In this document: positions 1 through 8,986 of the stretch, one piece after another
How the letters are laid out: each line of letters starts with the position of its first letter
Position numbering within the stretch: the stretch's first letter is position 1
Assembly (NCBI RefSeq): GCF_019175385.1
Contig: NC_083338.1
Coordinates: forward strand, 93,889,777 to 93,953,776
Reading direction: 5' to 3'
Source of the DNA: Lycium barbarum
Lineage: Eukaryota > Streptophyta > Magnoliopsida > Solanales > Solanaceae
DNA length: 64,000 bases
Notes under the pieces: generated by a model
The model's database searches: none
The model's input: the letters and a program-made list of their open reading frames with translations, nothing else
Told to the model about the DNA's origin: nothing
Made by a program: the position numbers and the translations under genes

Positions 1-246
1 TCTCTTACCCATATCTTATCCATTTTATAGCTTGGTTTATAGAATTCTGAACATGTATTTATAAAACTAATGTATGCCTTATGAACATAATGTCTATATA
101 TGTTATGAGTCTCATCCATTTGCATGGCTGAAACTGGTTTCTCTAGAATTTTTATGCAATGTTGTAAGTGTCTTGGGTTGAGGCTATGCCTTTCCCCTTG
201 CCTGCTGTCTGAGAACTGGAAGGTCTCATGTTGTTCAAATAGAAAA
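1..246 (-). pseudogene. Open frame downstream of the pararetroviral RNase H (partial)
   Basis: Just after the RNase H stop (247-249) a different minus-strand frame stays open to the window edge, about 80 codons, without a start codon that I can defend. It could be the C-terminal part of the polyprotein displaced by a frameshift, or the start of a following viral ORF. No domain is recognised. It continues outside the window. Confidence 0.4.
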
Positions 247-777
247 TCAGTTAGCAGTAATCTTTAGTCTACTTAATTGGTCTGCTAAATTATTATCTTT
301 CCCTTTTATATGTTCAAATTTTAAATTATAAATTGAAATGGTATCTAGGAAATTTAGCCATCTTAGTCTACTACTAGTTTTATTATTTATTTTTTGATAG
401 AATCTAATTATAGTTTCGCAGTCTGTTCTGACTAGTATTTCTGATTTATTTAAGATATATAGTCTAAAGCTATTTAATCCGTATATTACAGCTAAAATCT
501 CTGCATCTATACTACCCATATTTCCTTTTTCTTTATACTTACCACTTTGATAAGCACATATCTTTTCTTTACTTTTATTACTATATTTATTTGGTTTTGC
601 TTTTAGTACTGCTCCGCATCCTTCAAAACTACCATCTGTTTCTACAATTAAATAATCTGTTTCTAGTGGCATATTTAAATCAGGAATATTTTTTATTTTT
701 TCTTTGATTTTTTGTACTAATTTAATGTCTTCAGTTCTAATTCTTGCAAGTATCTTTATTGTTCCTAATTTTTTTTA
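247..777 (-). pseudogene. Pararetroviral RT-connection and RNase H domain (partial)
   Basis: The frame opens after a stop at 775-777 and ends at 247. The first ~35 codons read as the connection that follows the RT palm. The RNase H core follows, with the ETDGS start of the first strand, an acidic residue in the SIDAEILAV helix and an RTDCE segment, and near the end the conserved HIKGKDNNLADQLSRL block. These supply the Asp/Glu residues of a type I RNase H. The tryptophan usually found after the DGS motif is a cysteine here. No RT YxDD region precedes it, so the polymerase part was lost before or during integration. The host does not use this product. Confidence 0.8.
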
Positions 778-1160
778 TCTTCATTACATACTAACGCTTC
801 ATGGTCTTCTATACTCATTAATTCTGCTTGAGAATCTTCTGGTATTGTTCTTAATGGTCTCATTATTGGTTGTGTATTCGATAAACGTATTTCTTCATCT
901 TCGCTATCTGCTTCTTTTTGTTTTCCTTTTTCTAGTTTACATAATCTTGTTTCTAATTCATTTATTCTTGTTTCTAGTGTAATCATTCTTAGATTAATAG
1001 TAGAGTCTTCAATTTTCTTATGAGTTTCCTCTTTATTTATTTTTATTTTAAATTCCTTTTGTATACACATTGCACATCCTTCTATGTAACAATTTTTACA
1101 TTTAGCTCGTTTGTCTCTACTAGGATACCATTTACAAAAAAAACACGCATTACTATCCAA
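765..1160 (-). pseudogene. Second cysteine cluster plus coiled coil of the pararetroviral polyprotein
   Basis: The 131-codon reading contains cysteines spaced CX2CX11CX2CX4CX2C in its first ~35 residues. This pattern is described for the second cysteine-rich region of badnavirus-type polyproteins and is not seen in LTR retrotransposons. A charged segment follows (residues ~60-80) with heptad-like Leu/Ile spacing, suggesting a short coiled coil, then an acidic tail. It ends at a TAG (765-767) that falls exactly where the frame switches to the RNase H reading. This is the deletion joint where protease and RT are missing. The start ATG is only the first Met of the open stretch, not a real translation start. 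Confidence 0.65.
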
Positions 1161-1379
1161 TCCTTTATTTCTTTCGAACTCATGGTTACAGTCTTCCGCT
1201 ATATTTGCTAAATTATCTATTGCTTCTAAGTCTAGATTTTCTAATCCTATTTTTAATTAATTCTTCTGCTTCTGAGTCTGATGAGTCTGTTTTGATTTTT
1301 TCTTCAGTGTCTACACTTACTATAGAATATATGCTTTATGTATCTGACATATATTCATCTACATTTATTAATGTTTCTT

Positions 1380-1777
1380 GAAAATCTTCAATTAGCCGAG
1401 CATTTTATTTATTATTTTTGGACATGTATTTGCTAAGTGCTCTACACTTCCACAAGTAAAGTATTCTAGTTTATTTTTATAATTTCTATGCGTTCTGTAT
1501 TTTCTCACATGCCTATTTCTGTCTAAGTAAGGTTTTCTAGCTGCTGACTTTCTAAGATAATATTTCTTTCTATTATATTGAGGGTAATTTCTATTATAAT
1601 GTGTTCTATATTTTTTATGCTTTTTCTTTGTATAATTGTCTTTATCATAGCTTTAAGTGGTGTAAACACACTTTTACAAAAGTTCATTTCATTTTGTTTT
1701 AGTTGTTTTTGTATCTGTATATGAGTACATTTTTCTTGTAGTATATCCATTATATATTGTATTACCCTATTGACCAT
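1380..1777 (-). pseudogene. Region after the capsid with a degenerate CCHC zinc knuckle
   Basis: The minus strand reads CGSVEHLANTCP around 1,405-1,450, matching the CX4HX4C half of the capsid zinc knuckle. The preceding cysteines of the usual CX2C part are replaced (a Tyr codon lies where Cys is expected, a change that C-to-T decay could produce). The upstream stretch (1,523-1,777) continues from the capsid-like reading in another frame, rich in Lys/Arg and Ile. Together these are the nucleic-acid-binding end of the coat protein, now broken. Confidence 0.6.
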
Positions 1778-2258
1778 TTTAGATTAGGGTTCTGTACTAC
1801 TCCGTCTCTCTTATTCCATCTATCTTCTATTTCTCTTCCTAAGGCTCCTGGTAGTTTATTAAATAATTTTTTACCTAATTCTTGATCAAAAGCATTTCCA
1901 CTAATAGTACAGTAATAAAAATAATCGTTTAAAAATTTCTTAATATGGAACCAACTACTTATACTTAGTTGTTCTAATTTTATTACTGCATTTCTTTGTA
2001 ATACTAATAATCCACTATTTGGATCTTCCCCTATAATTAAAGTATGTATTTTATTAGTAAAATTATATGGATTTACTCCCATGGATACTAAGTGTTGGAA
2101 TTCCATTGGAAAATTTTCTTTGTAGGCTTCCCATAAGGTTTTTGCTGATTCTCCTAAAAATGTTTTTACGTATTTATACATTGTTTCTGCAATTGAAAGT
2201 TGCGGGCCCCGTACTTGGTCTGTGGATGTTGAAATTCCCCTACTCCCACTTCAACGCC
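1762..2258 (-). pseudogene. Pararetroviral coat-protein core (fragment)
   Basis: The 139-codon open stretch 1,762-2,181 resembles the helical capsid core of caulimovirids: an aromatic, Lys-rich helix, a central GEDPNSG segment, then a run with FNKLPGALGREIEDRW near the end. The reading stays open upstream of the first Met to about 2,250, so that Met is not a real start. The sequence runs straight into the 9-bp target duplication of the Mutator-like element, so the viral copy was there before that insertion. Movement-protein sequence is not seen in this window. Confidence 0.65.
2250..2258. repeat. Left target-site duplication of the Mutator-like element
   Basis: TTCAACGCC here and TTCAACGCT at 6,907-6,915 flank the terminal inverted repeats. 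Nine bases is the standard target duplication for Mutator-like elements. The one mismatch is a C-to-T change at a CpG. Confidence 0.85.
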
Positions 2259-2636
2259 GAGTCCGGAACCAAAATGCCCTCAAAAACAACATTTTGAACC
2301 AAAATACCCAACAAAAAAAAAGTTATCAAAGTACCTTTAGCGCAGTAAAAATACTACGCTATAGCACTTGACGAAGACGGAGCCGTTAAGTGCTATAACG
2401 CAGTAAAATATTGCGCTGTGTAAAACTGTCTCTCACCTATAACGTAGTATTTTACTACGTTATAGGAGTTTGTCTCTCTCCTACAACATCACATTTTCAC
2501 TCCTCTTTACGTAGTTTATCTTTTTTACGTAGTTTAGCCGTATATTAATCATGCTTTGAGATTCCGGAACTTCAATATTTTATATAGAACTCTAGTTATA
2601 TTTGTACAATTAATAAAACAGGCTCAACACATCAAG
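2259..2636 (+). repeat. Left terminal inverted repeat of the MULE
   Basis: This is the inverted copy of 6,528-6,906. Its outer part contains three palindrome-like blocks built on 'cgcagtaaaatactgcg' (about 2,337-2,362, 2,391-2,418 and 2,439-2,467). The inner end is 'ctcaacacatcaag'. Confidence 0.9.
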
Positions 2637-3034
2637 TAGCAATCAAAGCAAACATTTTATTTAAACTAACAACATAATATAATACAATAGGTAACAACCA
2701 TCTAAACAAGTTGTAAACGATTATGAAATGTTAATCTATACAATTTTAAAAGCGTGAATATATATGTTAAATAAAAAAAGATTATCTTAAAAAGAATAAT
2801 TAAAGTTCTTCTTTTCATAAATACATAAGCTAACGAAAAAATGTAAAGTTTATAGGAAAATATGTGGTCGACGAATATACTCTTTTAGTTTAATTTTATC
2901 GTAGTTGTGTTGGCTATTTGGTCAACTAAAAATATATCACATATTCAAAATAGAGTTCCAAACAAATATTACTGCTGAATTTCGATTAGTTAATATAATT
3001 TATCTTTCATTTCAAGAATAATGACTAATTTAGT
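2637..3034. other. AT-rich spacer between left TIR and PMD gene
   Basis: About 400 bp of AT-rich DNA with no convincing ORF. It probably holds the promoter and 5' leader of the PMD gene. No clear TATA box can be singled out in such AT-rich sequence. Confidence 0.4.
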
Positions 3035-3052
3035 TTGTACAGACCGGACTCT

Positions 3053-6000
3053 TTCATGGATCTGAATGTTCCCCCTAGGCCCGATGATCACCCGGGGCCC
3101 GCTGTTCACCCGGGGCCCGCTGATAGATCAGTATTGTCTTTGCAAGACAATCATAGGTCAGATTTATTATGGGCCGGTACTATAGGGATATCTACTAGGC
3201 CCCGTCCCCGTAGGCTGCAGAGAGCGTGAGCTCTTTTACGCGAGCACCCCCCACACCCTCGCGTGTTGGAGATACTGTTTCGGGGCGGCATCTACCGTTG
3301 CGTGTCCGTTGGTCGGGTACAACATGATTGGGCGCTCATCACGACCATGGTTGAGCCGTGGAGGCCAGAGACACGTACCTTCCGTGTTCGCACTGGTGAG
3401 GCCACGATTACACTTCAGGATGTAGAGGTCCTCTTTGGATTGCGGGTAGATGGAGAGCCACTGTACACTCGGTACGAGCCTCCTCCTGGTCAGACGTGGG
3501 TGACAGAGTTGACTAGGCTCACCCACTTCGTGCCTGATGTCGCGGCCCAGATATCGGGACAGAGTCGGGTTCAGCTTAGTGCACTCTGCACTTATTTGGA
3601 GGGTCTGGATCCCGTTGATGACGGCACCCCGCATGACGATGTTGATCGTCATACCCGTTTGTACTTGCTTATTATATTCGGGGGAATCTTGTTCCCGAAT
3701 TCATCGGGTGCCTTTGTCAGTTTACGTTACTTGGTTTTCTTGGAGCATCTGGACCGCTTGGGAGACTACAGCTGGGGCGGTGCTGTTTTGGCGTATCTTT
3801 ACAGATGCCTGTGCCGAGCGTCTATTGGTGCTGTCAGAGATGTGTGTGGATTTTTTGCTCTTCTCCAGGTAATATTTTAAGTGTGCGTTCCTTTAATGTC
3901 AACAAACCTCTTGAAAGGACGACTAAAAAATCGTATTTTCTAATATCGCTTACAGTTATGGGCGTGGGAGAGGATGCTGCCTTTTCAGCCCGTACCTAGG
4001 CATCACCTCGAGATTGACATGCCTTATGCGAGGAGGTGGACAGCGGGTTTTGACCGGGATGTCGATACGCACCACGGTATTCTTCCATTCCGGGACCAGC
4101 TTGATCACATGACGGACGATGCGGTAAAACAATTTAAATTTACATTAATAATTTAATTAAACGTCTTTTCTACTTGGTGATCACTGATTTGTATTTATAT
4201 GTTATGTAGCTATTTATATGGACGCCGTACGCTGCTATATTAGATGGTTTGCCCCCCTTCTGTAGGGCAGGTCAGGGGGTTTGGAGGTCGCGGTGTCCAT
4301 TGATACACCTGGACATCGTAGAGGATCACATGCCCGAGCGTGTCTTACGACAGTTTGGGCATACACAGAGTATACCCCCTGATGTCCGTCATGAGCTCCG
4401 ACACTACCAGCGGGACGATCGGGCTACCGTTGATGATGATTTTTTGGCTTTCATGGATGTCCAGCTCCATCGTTGGGAGAACAGGTTGGGCACTTTAGCA
4501 GTGGTTGGCCATTTGACTCCCATTGAGCATTACATGCGTTGGTATCATCAGGTCACACGCCGATTGATCGGCAACCCAGCTTTGCGTCCCCCTAGGGATG
4601 TAGGATACTCAGCACTCGCGAGGCAGTACGAGGCATTGGTAAGTTTATCGTATTTAGATTTATCTAATTTCATTAATTGTTACGTTTTAAAAATAAACTT
4701 TTTTTTTGTTTCTGTTAAACACAAATGCAGCTGGTGGCCGTACATCGTTTACGCATCTTGGGGTTAGAGCATATGCCTTACCCTGGGCTTGCGGGGCTTG
4801 TCGCGGAGATGGTTAAGATTTCCGAGGATGGTATCCGGCAGGCAGGCGAGATTAGGCGCATGGCGGAGCCTATTCCGGAGGCTGAGTATCAGGCAGCACC
4901 GGGTGCTCCCAGAGGAGGAGGCCGTGCTGGCAGAGGACGTCGTGCTGCCGGAGAACGCCGTGCGCGTAGAGGACGCGGCGCTGCTGCTAGAGGACATGGT
5001 GGTGGAGGACACCATCTGGTAGATGAGACGTATGAGGCCGATCCCATTCCAGAGGGCGTTCACGGTCTAGTCCATCCGCAGCCCTTCCAGGCCGGTGGCA
5101 GCTCACCTGGGGACTCACCTACGTTTACGCCGGCACTCTTACTTGCTGAGATACCCGGGTCTTCATCACAGCCTAGCCAGAATGCATACATGGAGGAGCG
5201 TGATAACGTTGATTGGGCGGCGTTACGCGCTTCATTAGCTGATGAGCGGCCTGTGAGGAATTTAGAGGGAGCCCGGATTCTTGACTTCGATGAGTTTTTG
5301 ATCCCGATTATTTAAAATACTTATTTGTTCATTTAAATTATTTATTATATATATATATATATATATGTTACTAATTATTTAGTACTATTTTATATTTTAG
5401 GATTCGGCGCCAGCGGGTCCACCAGAGCCACCCACTTAGGCATTTTCTCATGGGCCTGCCGAGCCAGCGATGTCTTCCCATGTGACTGTCGAGCCACATG
5501 TAAGCTTTTAATTAAAATTAGTTTTATTCAATATAAGGTCAATATTTAATATACATATTTGATCATTTAAAGTACTTATTATTTTATTTTTTTCATATTT
5601 TAGGATTCGGCGCCAGTGGGTCCACAGGAGCTTCCCATTCCGGAGCATTCTCATCAGCCTGCCAAGACAGAGGTGTCTTCTCATGAGACTACCGAGGCGC
5701 ATGTAAGTTTTTTACTTAAAACTAATTTTATTCAATATAAGGTAAATATTTATTTAATTTTTATAACCTTTACTTGGACTTCGAACAGCATGTCGTCCAG
5801 GAGACTACCTCATATTCACCACCACACCCATCTCAGGAGCCTACAAACCCATCTCAGGAGCCTACTCAGACGCCCGTTGACACACAGGTTTGATTAAATA
5901 AATAACGTTAATGTATTCAATATAAATAAGAAATGGTACAAATATTTATATACTTTTCAGGTTCATCCTTCGGCGCCTGCGGTGGCGACTCCCGACGAGG

Positions 6001-6251
6001 AAGAGGTCGAGTTTCCAGACCCAGCTCAGCCTGAGGTTCTGAGCGTGCCAGCGGGACTAGATCCCAAGAAGAAGCACGTTCTAGTTAAGGGCGCAAGGGA
6101 TAGGGGAAGAGGAGACGATCATGACATGGAGCGCCCGGTTATTAAGAGGAAAAAGGGCGATGGAGACGATGGCGAGGGCGGTGGGGATGGTATGAGCCTT
6201 AGGCCCAGGGATAGTCTCCGGCATACTACATGTGTGACCCATCCTCGATAG
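3053..6251 (+). pseudogene. Plant Mobile Domain (PMD, MAIN/MAIL-like) gene inside the MULE, one early stop
   Basis: Exons I can place: 3,053-3,868, 3,956-4,123, 4,210-4,638, 4,731-5,252 (donor GTGAGG) or to the TAA at 5,313-5,315, three 99-nt exons at 5,401-5,499, 5,604-5,702 and 5,789-5,887, and a last exon 5,961-6,251. The N-terminus starts MDLNVPP. The PMD core (Pfam 'plant mobile domain') follows, including the LQDVEVLFGLRVDG and YLLIIFGGILFPNSSG segments. Then come an Arg/Gly-rich stretch (exon 4), Pro-rich 33-residue exons and a Lys/Arg-rich tail that could be a nuclear signal. MAIN and MAIL1 are nuclear PMD proteins needed for silencing and genome stability in Arabidopsis; transposon-borne PMD copies are known. 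An in-frame TGA at 3,227-3,229 and a TAG in the first 99-nt exon break this copy. Everything else in the core exons is open. Confidence 0.8.
5401..5887 (+). repeat. Three successive 99-nt phase-0 exons, the first two a tandem duplication
   Basis: Exons 5,401-5,499 and 5,604-5,702 are clearly related (both begin GATTCGGCGCCAG and end CAT before GTAAG) and repeat with a 203-bp period that includes the intron. The third, 5,789-5,887, is also exactly 99 nt and phase 0 but Ser/Pro/Gln-rich and diverged. The first copy has an in-frame TAG at codon 13. Confidence 0.7.
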
Positions 6252-6527
6252 TGTATATACATTAGTGTTGCACAATTTATCGTAAATATTATCTATTTTT
6301 TGCATATTTATAAATATTATCTTAGCCTTTATTATTGTTAATAGTTTCACATCCTAAATTGATATTAAAAAAAAGTGACATTCGAAATAAAGTTAAGCAT
6401 TAATTTAAAACTAAGACGAAACCCTAAAAGATAAATAACTTAAAGCTAATGACTACAAGTCTTCAAATAAAAAAAGATTTCGAGCACTTTTCAACCACTA
6501 AAATGACAATCCAAAGTATTGCGTATT
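6252..6527. other. 3' spacer between PMD gene and right TIR
   Basis: AT-rich sequence of 276 bp that probably contains the 3' UTR and poly(A) signals of the PMD gene. Nothing else is seen. Confidence 0.4.
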
Positions 6528-6906
6528 CTTGATGTGTTGAGCCTGTTTTATTAATTGTACAAATATAACTAGAGTTCTATATAAAATATTGAAGTTCCGG
6601 AATCTCAAAGCATGATTAATATACGGCTAAACTACGTAAAAAAGATAAACTACGTAAAGAGGAGTGAAAATGTGATGCTGTAGGAGAGAGACAAACTCCT
6701 ATAACGCAGTAAAATACTGCGTTATAGGTGAGAGACAGTTTTACATAGCACAGTATTTTACTGCGTTATAGCACTTAACGGCTTCGTCTCCGTCAAGTGC
6801 TATAGCGCAGTAAAATACTGCGCTAAAGGTACTTTGGTAACTTTTTTTTTTGTTGGGGTATTTTGGTTCAAAATATTTTTTTTTAGGGCATTTTGGTTCC
6901 GGACTC
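6528..6906 (-). repeat. Right terminal inverted repeat of the MULE
   Basis: Reverse complement of 2,259-2,636. It holds a perfect 29-nt palindrome (13-bp arms, 3-nt centre) at about 6,700-6,728 and two related blocks at about 6,745-6,771 and 6,800-6,827. Confidence 0.9.
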
Positions 6907-6915
6907 TTCAACGCT
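6907..6915. repeat. Right target-site duplication of the MULE
   Basis: TTCAACGCT, 8 of 9 bases matching 2,250-2,258. Confidence 0.85.
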
Positions 6916-7270
6916 GATGGCACTATAATGGCCGTTTGATTTTATTTTGATTTAATTATTTAAACATCATTTTATAGAAAATAGTTTTTAGATAAAAGCT
7001 CTGATGTTGTTGTATCTTCTTTGAGAAATAGATTGGGAGCTTGCTCAAGAACAGCTATTTCAAGTGCATATTAATGCAGCATATCCTATTTTTATGCCTA
7101 AGATTACGAAAACCACGAGAAGAGATTATATTGCATGTGTCAATTGCTCTTCTTGCTGATGGGTTTCTAAAACAATTTATATAAGTCGTTTTTTCTGTTT
7201 ATAGAAAACATCTGTCAAAACTAAATGGGTACATACCATTTTACTTTCATTACAAGTTATTGGGAAAAAT
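6916..7270. other. Flank of the MULE; possible further pararetroviral remnant
   Basis: The first few dozen bases read on the minus strand as a short open segment (NQTAIIVPSALK) that would precede the coat-protein reading once the MULE and one target copy are removed. This fits the viral fragment continuing, but it is too short to prove. The rest is AT-rich with no feature I can support. Confidence 0.3.
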
Positions 7271-8135
7271 CTCACCTTTTAACCATGCGAAATGAAAAAT
7301 ATTTGTCCTCTATTAATAGTTTGGGTCAAATATGTTTTTGCCGTCACTAGTTGGGGTCAAATTTGTCTTTAAACTATGCAAAATGGAACAAATTTACCCT
7401 TATTTTAAACGGTGAAAGTTTATCGCTTTGTGATGTCATGTGTCACACAATTAAGAATTGATTTTTTAAACAGAAGGTAAATTTGAAGCTTTCGCATAGT
7501 TCAAAGGCAAATTTAACCCTTCTCCCTAATTTTGAGTTTTTGTATTTTTATTTTTTCTCTCTCCACCACTACCTTTGCTGCCAATCACCCTTTCTTCCTC
7601 CTTTAACCCCTACGTGGATATACATCTACATTAAAATAGTATTCTATATTGCATGTTCAAGTTGTTTAGCGCATTTCCTTTCGAAGTCCTAGTGGTGTAG
7701 GTGACGGTGGGGTGAGATGGAAGGAAAAGAGAAAGAGAAAGGATAGGGAAAGAAAAGATGATGGTGGGAGACAAAGAGGAAGGAGGAAGAAAGGGTGATT
7801 GGTGGTAGAGGTAGTGATGGAAATAGAGAAAGGAGGAACAAAAAAAGTATAAAACTCAAATTTAGAGGGAATGATCAAATTTGCCTTGAACTATGCAAAA
7901 GGTTCAAACTTACCCTCCGTTAAAAAAAAAAAAACTTCTTAATTGTGTAACACGTGGTTTCACCGAGTGCTAAGCTTCTACCATTTTAAAAATAAGGACA
8001 AATTGTTCCACTTCACATAGTTCAGGAGCACATTTTGACCCCCAACTAGTACGATGGGGACATATTTGATCCCAACTATTACATAAGGGCAAATTTATTC
8101 GATTTCGCATAGTTTAGGAACAAATTTAACTCTTT
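7271..8135. repeat. Long imperfect inverted repeat (foldback-type non-autonomous element)
   Basis: The left arm (about 7,271-7,600) and right arm (about 7,770-8,135) are inverted copies. Phrases such as 'actatgc..aatggaaca', 'cacacaattaagaa' and 'aatcaccctttcttcctcc' recur in reverse complement at matching distances. The middle is pyrimidine-rich on one side and purine-rich on the other. There is no coding capacity beyond short low-complexity ORFs. It could be a MITE or foldback transposon; no target duplication was resolved. Confidence 0.65.
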
Positions 8136-8986
8136 ATCTTAAGTTATTTATTGAAACCAAACAACATTTTCATAAACGGGTAGGAATGATAGTTTTTTAT
8201 CCTAATAATTCATGTTTCACATCTCTTTTTTTGATGCATTGCTTTTAATTTGAGTAATAATTGAGAAGATTCTTATTAAAAAAAAAAAAGTTAACAACAA
8301 AACTTCTAAAGAAATAATTTATCTTTAGGAATAGTAGTCAAAACTAATAAAAGCGTGCTCGTACGCACCATGTGTTAATTTGTCACCATGTACCATTTGG
8401 CAGTAGTACGTATGGCTTTCACTGAATTTATTACTTACACACTTTATCTCCACAGTTAGTACGCTACCACTAACAGTTTTTTTTTTCCAATAAAGAAAGC
8501 CCTCTTCATTGGTGAAATAAAAATAAAAAAAAAAGGCAGCCTCCATAATTTTTGTTTTTCTGTCCCCAAAGCACCTTTGTTTTCCTCCTTTATTTTGTTT
8601 TATTATTACAGCTTATCTATATTTCGGGCGATCTAAAGTAACGCTTCTATCGCCTACGTTTTGGCTTGTGAATTGTGGAAATGTAGGTGGAGTAATCAAA
8701 AGGTATTTTGGACATGCGGTTAGTTATTATTCAGGTCCATGTATGTGTTGATTTATGCCGGTTAGTGCTGTTCTGCTCTCTTTTATTTCCTTCTGTTTAA
8801 GTTTCAATAAGCTAAAAATAGCATTTTCCCCCTCTATTTCTGAGATAATTTTCTTCTTTTTAGATCAATTTTCATTTGGGGTTTACTGTTTGGTGAGCAA
8901 GACTTTTTTTTTTCCTTTTTCCTTTGAAGCCTTTTGGGTAATGTAAATTTTATGTGGGGTTTTGTGCAATAGAGGTGTTTGGTGAA
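8136..8986 (+). promoter_or_regulatory. Presumed promoter and 5' UTR of the SPL1-like gene
   Basis: No gene is seen here. Pyrimidine-rich tracts (about 8,770-8,930) just before the start codon look like a plant 5' leader. Upstream stops in the ATG frame follow the small Met at 8,953-8,955, so short uORFs are possible. No TATA box is assigned. Confidence 0.4.

Larger units (their letters stand above)
1..2258 (-). mobile_element. Endogenous caulimovirid (pararetrovirus) fragment, degenerate and internally deleted
   Basis: Read on the minus strand, this stretch gives in order a capsid-like region, a zinc-knuckle-like motif, a second cysteine cluster, the RT-RNase H connection with RNase H, and an open downstream frame. 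This order and content are those of a Caulimoviridae polyprotein. The aspartic protease and the catalytic part of reverse transcriptase are missing between the cysteine cluster (ends about 765) and RNase H, and frames change at several points, so it is a dead integrated copy. The window begins inside it. On its other side it is cut by the Mutator-like element at 2,259. The genus is uncertain: the second cysteine cluster has the spacing I know from badna/tungro-type viruses, but the rest is not diagnostic. Confidence 0.8.
2259..6906 (+). mobile_element. Mutator-like element (MULE) with long TIRs carrying a PMD gene
   Basis: The 4,648 bp element begins GAGTCCGGAACC and ends with its reverse complement. 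Terminal inverted repeats of about 378 bp are nearly identical by eye, and the element is flanked by 9-bp target duplications. Inside is one multi-exon gene for a Plant Mobile Domain protein. I see no MURA transposase (no DDE/MULE domain, no SWIM zinc finger), so by content it looks non-autonomous unless the PMD protein itself takes part in mobility. It is inserted in the pararetroviral fragment. The small divergence between TIRs suggests moderate age. The gene is much richer in GC than the AT-rich TIR-proximal spacers. Confidence 0.85.

Noticed and set aside
704..1211. Plus-strand hydrophobic ORFs (704-982, 1,020-1,211)
   Set aside because: Antisense shadows of the AT-rich pararetroviral reading; no start context or domain.
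2259..6906. LTR retrotransposon or CACTA element as identity of the PMD carrier
   Set aside because: Ends are inverted, not direct; they do not begin CACTA; the target duplication is 9 bp, not 5 or 3.
8954..8986. Upstream in-frame Met (8,954) as the SPL1-like start
   Set aside because: The MEAK start at 8,987 fits family N-termini; the 11 extra residues look like leader translation.
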